Source: Ecdyonurus torrentis
Taxonomy: Eukaryota; Arthropoda; Insecta; Ephemeroptera; Heptageniidae
Direction: 5' to 3'
DNA: 64,000 bases
Assembly (NCBI GenBank): GCA_949318235.1
Contig: OX439134.1
Span: forward strand, 16,024,091-16,088,090
The translations under genes and the position numbers were made by a program. The stretch's first letter is position 1, and every line of letters begins with the position of its first letter. The notes under the pieces were generated by a model, which was given only the letters and a program-made list of their open reading frames with translations, had not been told where the DNA came from and searched no databases. Positions 41,288 to 54,729 of this stretch are shown here, piece by piece.

Positions 41288-41564
41288 TCCCTATACGGAA
41301 ACAGATACCAACGCCATGTTGGATAACTCAATAACAGGGGCGGCATAGAAAAATAACTCATTTTGAGCGTTTAAAGAGAGCTGTTATTAGGTTGTATTAG
41401 TATCTCAAGTATGTGAGAAAAATAAGAGTAACCAAAAAATTAAGCTATTTTCCAAAGAAAATTGCCAAAAACAAAGTTTGTCCTATGCTGATCAATGTTA
41501 TTCGCTACTCCAGTATGGCCTCCAAGCGCAATACATATATGACGTAATGCGCATACACCCTATA
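41288..41564. mobile_element. Family D MITE copy (inverted)
   Basis: It has CTATACGG at the left and CGCATACACCCTATA at the right. The interior matches, with a deletion in the GCAATATTTTTGAGAGC region. Confidence 0.78.
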
Positions 41565-41609
41565 ATTTAGAACCGTTGCTTTCTTCAAAATTTTACTAAA
41601 TTGATCTGG

Positions 41610-41705
41610 AATTCTCTCATCTGCTATAACAATTCGGATTGCTTGATCCGGATAAGGTTTTATCCGTAATTTGGAACTTAAAAGTATCCGGATTTTTACT
41701 GTATA
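41610..41705. mobile_element. Second pogo-like terminal fragment
   Basis: AATTCGGATTGCTTGATCCG leads into TTATCCG, and further on AGTATCCGGATTTTTACTG. On the minus strand this starts CAGTAAAAATCCGGATAC, a form typical of Tc1/mariner-pogo ends. It adjoins a family D element. Only one end is clear. Confidence 0.5.
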
Positions 41706-42534
41706 ATAGTTACATGCACAAAATAAAAGTTGCAAAGTGGAAATAAAGTCGCATAATATGGAACACAATACATTTAATTTTTTAAAATAAAAACATTCTT
41801 TTTTCAAAGTCAATTTGTTTTCCATGCGTTGTTATCGTAAAAATAGGTCGTACAATTTTTTATCTTTATTTTATTTTTATTATTTTTTTTTTCTTTGAAT
41901 TTTCTTTTTCTGTTGATATAAAATTCTTTGAAGTTTTTTTTTTTTAAAGTTATAGCAATTGGAAATATTTTATTATCTCTCTCTCTCTGCTGGTTCTGTA
42001 CTAGGAAATTGAAATCAGCAAGAAAATACGATTTTTCTATTATTTATATTATTTTCTCGCTTTCCTTTGACACTCAAACGATATACTTTTTTGCTATAAA
42101 TTTTTTATAAATAATACGCAGTACGGTAAATCGGAAATGGATATTCTCATATAAATCTACAGTCAACAGCTGGCTCGTAACTTTTTACTTGCTAGAAAAA
42201 GAAGAAAAAATCATTTAAAATGATAAATTATAATTATTTGTGTGCCTTTTTTTCAGTGTATATATACAATAACAAAACTAAAATGACAAACCAAAATATT
42301 GAGTTATTGCCTGATTGATTTTCGAGTATAATAATGAAACTCGTGGTTATATATACAACGAAAATCTTTTGTTTTTGTTTTTTTTAAATGTTATCATGTT
42401 CAATGGTACATGTCATTCACTTTTATTTGAGTATTGGTAATATTGATTGTAATGTGATTAAAAAAAGTGTTCGTTCAATAAAATGGAAAATCTGCTTGTA
42501 TGGGAAATATACATATATCACACAGTTCGTTTGC

Positions 42535-42540
<6 letters not shown>

Positions 42541-42617
<77 letters not shown>
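42541..42617. repeat. (GA)n microsatellite
   Basis: It is about 38 units, 75 bp from a long (TA)n array. Confidence 0.98.
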
Positions 42618-42618
<1 letters not shown>

Positions 42619-42691
42619 ATTCTTTTGATGTATTCAAACATAGCAACAAGTTGTGAATGTGAATATATATATTAAAAGTACGTACAATATT

Positions 42692-42815
<124 letters not shown>

Positions 42816-43011
42816 CTGTATATACACACACATATATTATAAAGTCTTGATTTTATAAAATTTCATAATGAAAATTTAACGATTTTGTTACGGATTGAGG
42901 TTTGCAGAAGCATAGAAATTTAATCTTCAATGTATCGATAATGTAAAATTTGATTATTGGTCACCTTTTTGTGTTACTTTCTTAACTATACGAGTATATT
43001 TACAACATTAA

Positions 43012-43343
43012 AGGCATATAGAAAACATGAAACAACATGTTCTTTTTAATCATTAAACAAAAAATGGGATCTACAAAACTAATGATAATTTTTACCAGAA
43101 TAAATGTGGCCCAACAAGAGAGCGTGAAAAACTGTAAAGTATGCAATTTGCGTGAATATTTCTGTATATGACGTCAGAAACATGCAAAATTAGTAGTAAA
43201 ATGTTGTGCGGGTTGCATAAATTGAAATTTTCTGATCACTGCTACGGCGCTACAGTTGGGTTTTGAGATAAAGTTATTTATGTAAATCCCATCAAGTGTT
43301 TTGTGCTGATATAAATGCTTATGTTTTCTTCTGGTCTATTGCT
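43012..43343. mobile_element. Family A MITE copy 9
   Basis: TTAA lies at 43008-43011 and 43344-43347. This is one of the more diverged copies, with several short deletions and substitutions. Confidence 0.85.
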
Positions 43344-43840
43344 TTAACTATTATGCTATATGTATAGTATAATTACTATACAATATATCATCAATTATGT
43401 TGCTATGCATTATGCATAAATGTTGCTACTTTGAGCTAGCATAATCATTGCGGAATAATTTTGATCAGTTTCTATATATACTTAATAATAATAATATTGA
43501 TTTATTGAGTAAGAAAATTTTACAGACAATAAACAGTCAAGTCATAAAGCATTGAAATTGCTAAAAAGGATAACTAAAAAGGCAAAGCTTATCAAGCTAG
43601 TTTTCCATGAAAGTAAAATAAAAAAAAAGGTAAAAATACAACAAATTAGACATAAAATTAAATTTTTTTTTTATTTTTATAAAATTAAAACATTTAAAAA
43701 AATTTAAAACATAAAATTAAAATGTTAGCTCGTCTACTAATTCTTTAGCAACGTTTTTATATTATTTTCAGACTCTTTTTCAATCCTGTGTGGGTGTAAA
43801 TTACAAAAAAAGTGGTCACTCTATTTTGAAGAATTCTTAA

Positions 43841-43842
<2 letters not shown>

Positions 43843-43886
<44 letters not shown>
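43843..43886. repeat. Poly-A tract
   Basis: It has about 44 A and no SINE body upstream. Confidence 0.96.
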
Positions 43887-43890
<4 letters not shown>

Positions 43891-44573
43891 TTTGGAATAA
43901 GTATAGATAGCTACCTTTTGACGAAAATTAAAAGCTAATATACAGCATAAAACCAAGAGAAATAAAGTTTATTTTTTTTGATATGATTAAAATCATATGA
44001 AAGGTGTAGGAAAATGAAACCATTTTTTAAAGTAATATTTTGAATTACCGCATTTAAAACGAAAATTTGGTACGGGACATTTTACCGTTATTAAATATGA
44101 ATTTATATAAGCCACGTACAATTAATAAAGCTATAAATAATAAGTATGTATACATACGAAGAGGTAGAAATTATATAACTATATAAAAACATTCATATTC
44201 CTTTTATGATTATACGATACAAAAATAAAAACGAAAGAAATCTTATTGACATATATATCAAAGTGAAAAAGAAATAAAAATTTCTTTGATCATTGAAGTT
44301 TGAATAGGTATATTATCGACGCAAAGCAAAAACATATTTTATTTCTCTCTGCAGAATGGTTTCCAATTTGTAAAGAAGTGAAGATTGGCGTTCTATAACT
44401 TAAGTACTTTATCTATAATATATTCAATTTTAAAGAACAAAAAACATTTGTGTGTACCGACAGTAAATGAAAAACATTCCTCACATTCATCTTATGTTAA
44501 TATCGTATATTTGGCAACATTGCATTACATCAGTAGCGGACGAGAGTGAGAGAGGGAGAGTGGAGAGTGCTCC

Positions 44574-44741
44574 AATTGACTAGTAAAGGAACAACGGTTT
44601 TGAGGCCGACTATAAGCAATTTCGGTCACATCCGCTTCCGTTTTTCCTTACTACGCATGCGCAGTAAGTCAAAACGGAAGCGGATATGAGCGATATTGCT
44701 GATAGTCGGCTTCAAATAAGTTGTTCCTTTATCAGTCAATT
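44574..44741. mobile_element. Family V inverted-repeat element, copy 1
   Basis: The left end is ATTGACTAGTAAAGGAACAA and the right end GTTGTTCCTTTATCAGTCAA. Long complementary arms (ATCCGCTTCCGTTTT) surround a CTACGCATGCGCAG centre. Confidence 0.82.
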
Positions 44742-44861
44742 AAAGAGAACAAAGGCCATACATTGTTGCAACGTATTCTCGTGTTGGGAACGTTTTTGAT
44801 TTCCTATCGGTATACCTTATTTATTAGAAGATGTTATTCGCTTTTTTAGATTTAAACTTAA

Positions 44862-45211
44862 AGCCATAGACCACATAAAACAACATGTGCTTTTTAATGA
44901 ATAAACACTAAATGGGATCTTCAAAACTGATGACAATTTTTATACCAGAATGTTAATGTAGCCCCACGAGAGAGCTTGAAAAAACTGTAAAGTATGCAAT
45001 TTGCGTGAAAATTCATGTTTATGACGTCAGAAACATGCCAAAAAAAAAAAATAGTATGAAACTGTTGTGCGGGTTGCAAAAATTGAAATTTCTGATCACT
45101 GCTACCGGGCTACAGTTGGGTTTTGAGTTTGAGACAAACTAATGTTATTTATGTTAGTCCCATCAAATGTTTTGTGATATAAATGCTTATGTTTTTCTAT
45201 GGTCTATTCCT
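44862..45211. mobile_element. Family A MITE copy 10
   Basis: TTAA lies at 44858-44861 and 45212-45215. The copy is full length, with a short A-tract expansion near 45040 and a small duplication (TTTGAG) near 45125. Confidence 0.88.
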
Positions 45212-46043
45212 TTAACGTTACCTAATATGAGGAAAATGCAAGACCCTTAGAAAATTTTAACGACTTTGCGAAAGTTTCCAGCTCTTACTCAATCAATAGC
45301 AGTCATGCAAAAAGAGGGTGTGTTGGGGGAAAAGAAAAAGAAAAAAAAAAGGAGGGGGGGGGGGGTTCTGACAAAAAGCTAGCAGGCAACTTTGTGTTAC
45401 TTACTACCTTGATTTAACAGCACTAATACAAGCACTAAATTAAGAACTAAAGCAATAAATTAAGCAGCATAAACTTCAGTGAAGAATTTCATTTTAAATT
45501 TCGATACCTAATTTCTCAGTAGCTGAACCACCTTTTTCGGAATTTCAATCAAGTTTATTGCTCTTTTTTTTCTCTCTTGATATTAGACAAAAAAAGAAGT
45601 ATTAAAAAGCTATAAGTACGCTATGAAGCAAAAATTTCAATATCGAGATAAATTCTAACTCGAGTTAATTAAGCTGCCTTATGCCAACATAAGAAAGTGA
45701 ATGAAATCAGGATTCAGGAATACAAAGTTGTCTGCTAGCACTTTATTACATAATTATTGTTGGTTTCAAGTTTCTTTCACTAAAATTTCCTTTTGCAAGT
45801 CTTCTATTAATAATAATAAAAATCACCCTGACAGTCTATGAAGAAATAAAGTATAATTGGAATTTCATAGCTGGAACGATCTAACGACCAAGTCTCAACA
45901 AATATAAACCTTATTTGACCCCCACCCCCCTCCCCTGAAGAATCTCCAAAATCAATCAATCTCAAATCGTATACCGATAGACTGTTTCATTTCACTCGCA
46001 TATTTTTCTCACAGCTCTATAGATAAAATAAGAATATTATTAA

Positions 46044-46374
46044 GGGTTCCCTTCAGTTCGCTTGTATTTCGAAATCTAAAAAGGAAAGTTCCTAATTTTT
46101 TAATGCCATCTTAAAGTTAATAGTAACAGCTACCCTTGATAAAAATTTCAACACCCGTGACCATCAGATAAGAGAGCAAATTATTATTGAATTTAACATG
46201 GGCTCTTATGGGACTAAAACTTCAAAAAATAGTAATTCAAAATCTAGCATGGTGACCTCCCAAATTTTTTACATTTTTTAAGTTATCTTACCCCAATCTA
46301 TCACTGGGTAAAATTTCAGATTTTTCCTCCTTTACAACTTTTTAGTCAAATCCCGCAGTAGCTGATTTCCCGCC
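46044..46374. mobile_element. Family B MITE, full copy
   Basis: TTAA lies at 46040-46043 and 46375-46378. The right end is GCTGATTTCCCGCC, and the core matches the other copies. Confidence 0.86.
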
Positions 46375-46904
46375 TTAAGAAAATTAGTAATTAGTATAGT
46401 ATTGTGGCACAAATTTAACATTTCATAAAAAAAAGTGATTTTGGAGTAAATGTAATCCGTTGGTCCACCATGCGGACGTTATTAAATTTGAAACACTTGG
46501 TAAAATACGTATAACTCAACTATAAAAATCAATATAAAATTTAACACTATATTAACATATAAAATTTCTATTTCTAAAAATGATGGAACGAAAAGCGATG
46601 CTAAAAAGCAGAAATTTTATACACAATATACGAAGATTATAATATAATATGTGACGTACACAGTATATTATAAGGTTTATCGTAAAATAGATCATTTTAT
46701 TTTTATCATGAAAAGGCTTCGAAAATTTGCTATATATAAGTTCATTGACATATTAGTTTGACTTGATGTTCACTATAATATTATATCATGTGAAAAATGT
46801 AATTTAATAAGCATCACCTCGTTATATTTTTAGTAAGCTAAGTTTACATGAAAAAAAAAAAAAAATCCTTATGAGAAAAACTTTTTTTTTTTTTTTATTT
46901 TTTT

Positions 46905-47260
46905 TTAATAACATAAATGAATCACACGTATGACTTGCATGCAAAAGGTCGCGGGTTCGATCCCACCCACCGACCAGGTTTTTACAAAAACCTGGCGATG
47001 ACAGGGAGCTAACTTGGAGATTCGGGAGACAAAGTTAATCTTGCCAACCATCCTCACTGAGCGTTTCCACGGTTTCCTCAGTCTGCTATGGCGAATGCCG
47101 GAATGTATGCTAGGCCGTATAGCTGACCCGTTTTGGATGAAACCGCACAAACTAAGACACAAGGTTTCTGAAGTTTTGGGGAGTAAAAATTGCAGAGTTG
47201 GGAAACTGCCAGTGTACCTCACTAAAGTTTAGTTAAATAAATAAATAAAAAAAAAAAAAA
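46905..47260 (+). mobile_element. tRNA-derived SINE with A-rich tail
   Basis: GGTCGCGGGTTCGATCCC matches a tRNA box B/T-arm. Box A is degraded or lost. The body of about 250 bp is GC-richer than its surroundings and includes GCGTTTCCACGGTTTCCTCA and GGCGAATGCCGGAATG. It ends in (AAAT)n-A(n). The class III promoter and A-rich tail define a SINE. I do not recognise the exact family. Confidence 0.75.
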
Positions 47261-47269
47261 AAAAAACTA

Positions 47270-48255
47270 CGTCAGTCAAACAGTATAATAATAATAAAAC
47301 ACAAACATCAAAGCTATAGTATATATAGTCAAATTTATCGCACGATATACTGTATAATGGGCAAACCTAGACCCTTAGGCTTAACTTATTGGTGTTTTCA
47401 TAAAAGTCAAAAATCTACAACTATATAGAGTTACCTTAAGCATAATAATAATAAAGGCCAGAACCCTCAAAGGTAACAAAATATGAGTTTATTGTTTTTG
47501 TTTTTTTATATCTCTATATTTTAATAGGGCAATATAATGGTGATTCAGAAACAACACGCGTGTATTTTATTTCAAAGTTGACTATATCAGTAAAAATGTT
47601 CAATATAATTTTGTAAAAATTCATGATGTAAAAAGTGTAATAAAATCGCCTATATTTGAAAAAAATGGTCAACAAAAAATAAAAATAATTGAAAAAAGGA
47701 TAAAAAAAAAATATTTTTTAAAGTTATGCATTAGTTTTTAAAGTGCATATTATCTTGTAAATAAAAATATCATCTTTTAATTTTTTTTCTTTATATACCG
47801 GTATAGAGAATAATTATAAAGAAATCTTGCAGTACTGCATGCAGGGAAAAATAAAATGTTAAAGAAGATACTGGCCTCAAAAAACAAATTCCCATCAATG
47901 ATAAATTAAGGCACACTTTTAATGTGCCCCTTATAACAAACCTTTCACTCAAACTGGTGATATAAAACTAGTAAAGTAAGCAACCCGAGCTACAATTTCT
48001 ATTGTAGACCCAGAATTCATGACGCTATGAATTACTAACATTGCTTATTTTACAGTTATTTAACCCCATAGTTTGTGAGGCTACAGAAGAGTTGAAAAAC
48101 ATAATATGTGTATGTGTATGGTCCCATATTATGAAATTTACAATTTTGGTTGAATTTTTTAGGCCACAGGATACCTTTAAGTTTTCATCGTTACTACTAG
48201 GGCTACTTTTCCATATCGTAAAAATATTTAAAAATTTTAGCAGAATCATAACATC

Positions 48256-48332
<77 letters not shown>

Positions 48333-48990
48333 CTCTGTCATGGTCTTACGACGGTGTATATAGAGACTCACCGTGTTTCTCACCGTCAAGTTATTGATTG
48401 AAAACTGATCTATTTTTATTTGTTACATGTTGAGTGAGAATACACGATGGGGTTTGAAATATTAGAAGCCAAATATAACGCAACTTAAAATGTTGACAGG
48501 AAAAATTAAAAACTGTTCTGCATAATAAAATATGAGTAGATAAATATATTTGTTATATATTTATAATAGTAAGGGCAAAAAGTCAATAAAAATATATTTA
48601 TATATTTTCTACGTCTATGTATTAGATAATGGCGCAATCTTATAAAGATTTTATATAAAAATGTCATATCAAGTTAATTAAATAATAATATATAGCAATA
48701 GTTTATTATATTTTTTAAAGTCCATTTTCAATTTTTGATTTCACCTCTCCACAAAATTTAGTATTTATTCAATAATTCCTGCTATCTTGCAAACATTTTA
48801 TTTTTAGATCAATGGGGCTTATACCAGTGGAGCGCACTAACCAATAATTGGTGAAGCGAGAAAAGTACAGGAAACCCTAATTTCCTATACTTTATAGCAT
48901 TAGGAATTTTGTTTTTAAATCTAATAATTTATAAGAGACCGGAAAAAAATAGACACGATTTTACGTGTTTTAAGCCATAATTTCATTTTA
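47270..48990. other. No gene seen, intronic
   Basis: AT-rich sequence with one (CT)n array. Non-repetitive stretches at 47880-48240 and 48340-48480 show no splice-bounded coding match I recognise. Confidence 0.5.
48256..48335. repeat. (CT)n microsatellite
   Basis: It is about 38 units, with a short interrupted tail. Confidence 0.98.
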
Positions 48991-49077
48991 TAGAAAATTT
49001 CGACTAAATCATAGTTATTTCATATATAATTCACGCTTTTATTTAAAGTATGAATAAATCATAATTATTTCATTTAA

Positions 49078-49178
49078 GGCGGGAAATCAGCTACTGCGAG
49101 ATTTGGCTAAAAGGTTGCAAAGAAAAAAAAATCTAGAAATTTGCACAGCGAGTCATTAAGATAGGGTATCTTCAAAAA

Positions 49179-49216
<38 letters not shown>

Positions 49217-49429
49217 GGCCATCATGCTAAATTTGAAGTTACGATATATATATATTTTTTTTTAGTTCTATAAGAGCTCATAAATAATTTTCATTTATTA
49301 TCTGATGGTCACGGGTTCTGAAAATTTTATCATAGGTAGCTGTTACTATTAACTTTCTTGAAAATTGTATAATATATTTTGCGAGTTTTCTTTTTAGATT
49401 TTGAGTTACAAGCCATCTAAATACTACCC
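49078..49429. mobile_element. Family B MITE, full copy (inverted)
   Basis: TTAA lies at 49074-49077 and 49430-49433. An expanded poly-A tract (about 49182-49212) replaces the short A-run seen in other copies. Confidence 0.85.
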
Positions 49430-49924
49430 TTAAAAAAAACGATAGTATACTTTAAGTTTGTTGGGCATGTTTAGTAATTGTTGCAATAGTAAAATTACCA
49501 AACTTTATTAGTATGAAATAAAAAATAAATAAATAAAAAATAAATAAAAACTTGTTATATGTATTGGGCCAATAATTATCTAACACAAATTCCAGATTTA
49601 AATTTTGAACAAAAATTTTAAATTGTATTTTAAAACTAATTTACATTAAAGTGATGTTAAATATATATTAAAAAAAAAAAAGAATAATGTATCTATTGAG
49701 AATATATAAGTAAGTAAAAGATGAAACAACCCTTGACTCTCTTTCACTGGCAAACTTTTAGTAACTATGGCAACGACTAAAATAAAGCAGCAAACTGAGT
49801 TTCCATAGCAACCACATTGAAGCTAGCTAGCTGGCTAGGTATATACTGCTGTTGCTGCTGCCACTGTTTCGCTTGAATGATGTTTTTGGTGTGTGGTTGC
49901 TCATTCTAAAACTTCCCACTGTTT

Positions 49925-50071
<147 letters not shown>

Positions 50072-50817
50072 CTCAAAGATTACAATGATAAATAAATAAA
50101 ATACAGTATGAATTACATATACAAGAACATAATTAGTAGTTCGAATTTTCATTTTGTCTTTTTTAAAGTAAACAATATAAATTTTAATTCAATCAATAAT
50201 TATGTAATTAAATGTTATATAAAAAAATTATTAATTTTTATTAAATTTCCATTGTTTTTATATAATGTTTTTTAGAATAAAATTGAATATGTTTCTTTTT
50301 TTTCTACAAATGTTAAATGAAAACAGGAAAAAATATAAATATTTTTTTATTGTTAAAAGAAAAGGATCAAAGGATTTTCTTATATTTACGCCTTTCTAAG
50401 ATAAAAAATAATGAAAAAATAAAATTTTAATTTTACACATATTTCTCTTGCCTTTATAATAAATATAATAAATAAATATTAAAAAGGTTCACCCCCACCC
50501 CAACTTGTTAAGGTGTATTCTGAAAATTTTGCAGAAAGATACATAGAACAATTGCATAAACAGTGAAATAAACTCTCAAAATACTGAATCTTTTTAAATT
50601 TTTTTACTAAAATGTATTATAATATGTATCTTTAGGTGTCTCATTGCTTAAGCTACTATATAGCTAAAACATAACATTTTACAGCAAAAAGAGATAAATT
50701 TTTAGCACAGCACGACATTTTTTGAGGTATTGTATAGCATGAATATGTGTAGCATGAATATTAAAAAATCTGATATTAAATTGTAATAATAATAATACTT
50801 ATGCATATGGCATCGAG

Positions 50818-50819
<2 letters not shown>

Positions 50820-50901
<82 letters not shown>
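50820..50901. repeat. (GA)n microsatellite
   Basis: It is about 40 units. Confidence 0.98.
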
Positions 50902-50904
<3 letters not shown>

Positions 50905-51019
50905 AATATGAAATATGAAACTTACCATGTTGAAAAATATTTCTCGAAATTATAGAACCTGATATTAGCAAGCAACCTAATATTTTAATACTCATCATTG
51001 CCGCAGAGGCTAATATTGA

Positions 51020-51337
51020 TATAGGGTGTATCCGAATGAAATCATACTGACGTGAGTACGCTTTGACGCCATACTGGATCAATCAACAACATTGCTCAGC
51101 ATAGGATTCGCGAAATTTTTTTCTGGCTATTTTCTTCGGGAAATCTGTTATTATTATTATTATTATTTGTTAATTTTCTCACATATACTTGAGATATTAA
51201 TTCATCCTATTGACGGCATCAATGCTCTCAAAAATATTGCTTAGTAATTTTAAAATGAGTCATTTTTCTATGTGACCTATGTTATTGCAAGATCCAGCAT
51301 GGTGTGGACTTTTAACGCGAATGCATACACTACACTC
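51020..51337. mobile_element. Family D MITE, first of a head-to-tail pair
   Basis: It starts TATAGGGTGTATCC and carries the GCTCAGCATAGGATTCG and TGAGTCATTTTTCTATG family segments. It abuts a second copy at 51338 in the same orientation. Confidence 0.8.
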
Positions 51338-51649
51338 TATAGGGTGTGTACGCATGACATCATTCTGAGTGCTTTTCGATGCTTTTCTTGAGCAATGAAT
51401 AACATTGCTCAGCATAGGACAAACATAGTTTTTGGCTATTTTCTTTAGAAAATTAGCTTTTTTTTGGTCATTGTTATTTTTCTTGCATACTTGAGGTACT
51501 AATTCATCATTATAACAGCATCATCAATGCTCTCAAAAAAATTGTAGAGTATTTTTAACCTGGCGAAATGTGCCATTTTCCTATATTGGCCAATGTTATT
51601 TAGAACTCACTTATGACGTCGACTTTAACATGAATGAAACCACCCTATA
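51338..51649. mobile_element. Family D MITE, second of a head-to-tail pair
   Basis: It starts TATAGGGTGTGTACGCATGA and ends ACCACCCTATA. This best-preserved copy defines the ends as TATAGGGTG inverted repeats. Confidence 0.84.
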
Positions 51650-52366
51650 CCTGTAACTAATTAAGTTATATAATAATCTTGTTTACTGAATATATTTTTC
51701 TATGTATATATATTAAGTTTCATGATATACATAACATATATAAAGATGGGTTGTTATGTTTATAGAATATCTTGTTTCATTTATATTGCAATATAATACT
51801 TCTTATTATTATATTTATATTTGCCCCTGCTTTGAAAATAGTATTATTTTAATGTGTGGGAGTAATTTGGTAATTCTATATCTATTTTATGTACTGCGTA
51901 TATTGTTATTGCTTAAAGCTCAAGTAATAAATATTAAAAAAAAAAATCTCACTATAAAAATAAAACGAAGAAAAATTTACATTCAATAAATTACTTTTTA
52001 AAAGCAAGAAAGTCATAATTTTATAACATTCAGTCGTGATATTTTTATATAGACCTACCTATACCTGTCCATATACCTGTATATAGGCCTATAATTACTT
52101 TTCAACTTATCTCATTTTGAAACATGCGCCATAATGTTATGTCATAATTTCATATTATATAAAAAAAATGTATCATTTCCTCTTTTAAAAACTAAAATTT
52201 AAATTTAAAAAAATAATAATTAAAAAAAATACATAATAGCTATAATATAGGCCTATATAAACAAAAATAATAAATAGATAAACAATGATGACCCCCATGA
52301 AAACAATTAATCAAATAATTTCAAATAAATTATGGTGATAAATATGATAATTATTAGTGTTGTTCA

Positions 52367-52389
52367 TAAACCCCGTTTCCTCTTGCACC

Positions 52390-52420
<31 letters not shown>

Positions 52421-52499
52421 CGCATTACATTTGAATAACCATACGCCATACCCTACCCATAGTTGATCGTCATTTTAGTAGCAGAAAACAGGGTTTACG
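52367..52499. mobile_element. Family J element with expanded poly-A
   Basis: This inverted copy of the 4.07-kb element runs from AAACCCCGTTTCCTCTTGCA to AGCAGAAAACAGGGTTTAC. The short A/T run of the other copy is expanded here to about 30 A. Confidence 0.65.
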
Positions 52500-52552
52500 G
52501 ACAACATTATTAACTTTTAGAAAAGTAACATTATACGCATGACTTGTTACAA

Positions 52553-52680
52553 TTGAATGGACTATAATAAAGAAGTAACTGTTTTGAGGCTGACTTTAAG
52601 CGATTCCGATCACTCGTCCGTTTCAACATACTGTGCATGCGTAGTTCATAGAAATGGAAGTGATACCAATGACATGCTGC
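52553..52680. mobile_element. Family V element, degraded copy 2
   Basis: It shares AAGAAGTAACTGTTTTGAGG, GCTGACTTTAAGCGATT and the CTGTGCATGCGTAG centre. The right arm is degraded. Confidence 0.65.
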
Positions 52681-52699
52681 GTTGAAAAAGAAAGGGGCT

Positions 52700-54060
52700 C
52701 AGATTTGAGTTTATCTAAGTACATTGCTTTTTAAAACTGATTTGCAAATAAGAAACAAAAGCTACCTAGTGTTCTGCTAGCTGGATCTGGTTTTTAACTC
52801 CTTTCTTTTCAATCTGGCACATACTTTAAATTTAACTTTATAAAGAAGGCTGATGTACAATGTAAACCTGATGTTATAATCCCTAATGCAATCAACCAAT
52901 AATAATTTACTAACTCACCGTCTAAGGCCGAGCATAAGTTCAATGTTATTTTATTATGGTAATTAAGGAAATAAGGTTTGATAAATTAAATGAAAATTAA
53001 CAAGGGCCTTGCTATAGTGAAGATACATTCTGTAGTGCAATATGCTAGTACAGAAATAATATTACTTGTCGAACAAAAAATTTGTGGACCAGTATCTCAT
53101 GATATATCCGTTTTACATAATTGCCACCAAATTAAAATGAGTTTCCAATGTGTTTAGTAACTTTGTGTGAATAAGATACAGTATTTCACCAAACTATACT
53201 GTATTATCTCTTTATTATAGAAGGATCCTTGCTGGTTTTCTCTATCATTTCCTTACAATTATACCTATCTATTTTATAAAAATTCTAATACAATCTTCAG
53301 GCCTCACCTTACAAACCCTATACCAATGTTGTAATGGAAAATATGCGTATCTTGTTTTTTTACCACGTGAAGCAAAATGTGTATTTTTTTTATTTTTTTT
53401 TTTTATTTTTTTTTTTAGGGGCCATGCTAATCTTCTCTGTATTGTTCCAATTTTAGTAATTTCTGAATGTAATATAGATGGCACTCAACCTACACATTTT
53501 GCTTCCCATGACAAAAAAGGAGATACAGATTCTGCTACCCATAGACAAGAAGAAGAAGAAGAAAAAAAAAAAAAAAAAAAAAAAAAACGAGATAAACATT
53601 TTACTTTACATGATAAAAAAAGAGATACACTTCTTTTCTGCAAAAAAACATCGATATGCAGATTACACTCAAAACAACTGTAGAAGAGGGCTGTCATCAC
53701 CTTGTTAAATTGATCAAAATGTCTTAAATCAATGTCAATATTTGTGTTAACTGTACCATCAAGATCTTCACACAGCTACGTACCTCATCACTGTAAAGCG
53801 CTTGTTGGTTTCCTATACTTTCCTTTGATAGTATAGGCCTACTCAAACCAAAATGGCTTTTACTTTATAAACAATTAACAAACACTATATATGCATGCAA
53901 GTGTTGATAAGGTCAGATTATTGAGATTTTCCAATCTTCTAAATGTTTCTAACATATATGCAGCAGGTTTCCAGCTAGTACCTGCATAGTTTTCTATTAC
54001 CGTAAAATCAATACTGACTTCTACTGAATTCTAAATCTAATTATCTCTTACTTCTCTTGC
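52700..54060. other. No gene seen, intronic, near exon 4
   Basis: This is the less repetitive part of intron 4. It includes poly-T (about 53380-53416) and a poly-A tract at about 53561-53587, and TTTTGCTTCCC-type sequence near 53495. No exon is recognised. Confidence 0.5.
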
Positions 54061-54107
54061 TAGATACAAAAGTAAAAAAAAAGTAGTAAAGTATTTTGAG
54101 TACTCAC

Positions 54108-54196
54108 CATCGAAGATTTTCATTGTTGACTTGACTGAATTCCAAGCACATGAATCTGCCTCCAGGACGAAGAATTCTGTATGCCTCACTCAGAGC
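54108..54196 (-). CDS. COQ5: COQ5 exon 4 (UbiE signature 2)
   Basis: This 89-base exon gives residues 194-222 and two bases of Trp223. It encodes [17 protein letters not shown] followed by [12 protein letters not shown]. The stretch [15 protein letters not shown] matches UbiE/COQ5 signature 2. The acceptor is TTTGACAG|GC and the donor CGATG|GTGAGTAC. The split TG|G codon is completed by the exon at 10981, 43 kb away, to give Trp-Val-Tyr-Asp-Gln-Tyr, as in arthropod COQ5. Confidence 0.95.
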
Positions 54197-54729
54197 CTGT
54201 CAAATTACAAGGAAAATCATTATACGCTTTTTTTTTTTAATTTTCTTCATTAAACACTCATGGTGTACAATATAACATAAATTTACAAAATAAGATTATT
54301 AAATTAAATACGTACATTAAATATTATTCTTGAGCATATGCCATTAGACTAATGCTACGATCAGTACATTTCAGCAAATTATATTGATCACATTGCTCAC
54401 CACACAATTTACATTTACATGAGGTACTGTACCACACTTGTGGTACTCTTTAATTATGCAAATCTTATGGTGAAAACAGTGCACTGCAAATCTAGAGAAA
54501 ATGTGCCTATTTCTAGAATTACAATTTTTTCCGATTAAATCATTATACATTGTACTTAAAATTAAATTTACAAAACATTAAATAATAAGGAAAAATCAAC
54601 TATGAGATGATTGAGAATTTCAATGCAATCTTTTTATTTTCATCTTTATTACAGTATTCTACACTTTTTTTCTTTTTTTAACTTATTAAAATGATTATGC
54701 GTATTAGGAAAAAAACATCGCGGTTAGTA

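Noticed and set aside
41505..41825. 106-codon minus-strand open frame
   Set aside because: It spans the end of a family D element and a pogo-like TIR. There is no transposase motif.
46938..46975. Possible functional tRNA gene
   Set aside because: A good box B is present, but no box A, acceptor stem or cloverleaf can be formed. It fits a SINE promoter.
46905..47232. Overlapping open frames on both strands of about 72-105 codons
   Set aside because: They coincide with the SINE body, whose higher GC content lengthens open frames. No protein family is recognised.
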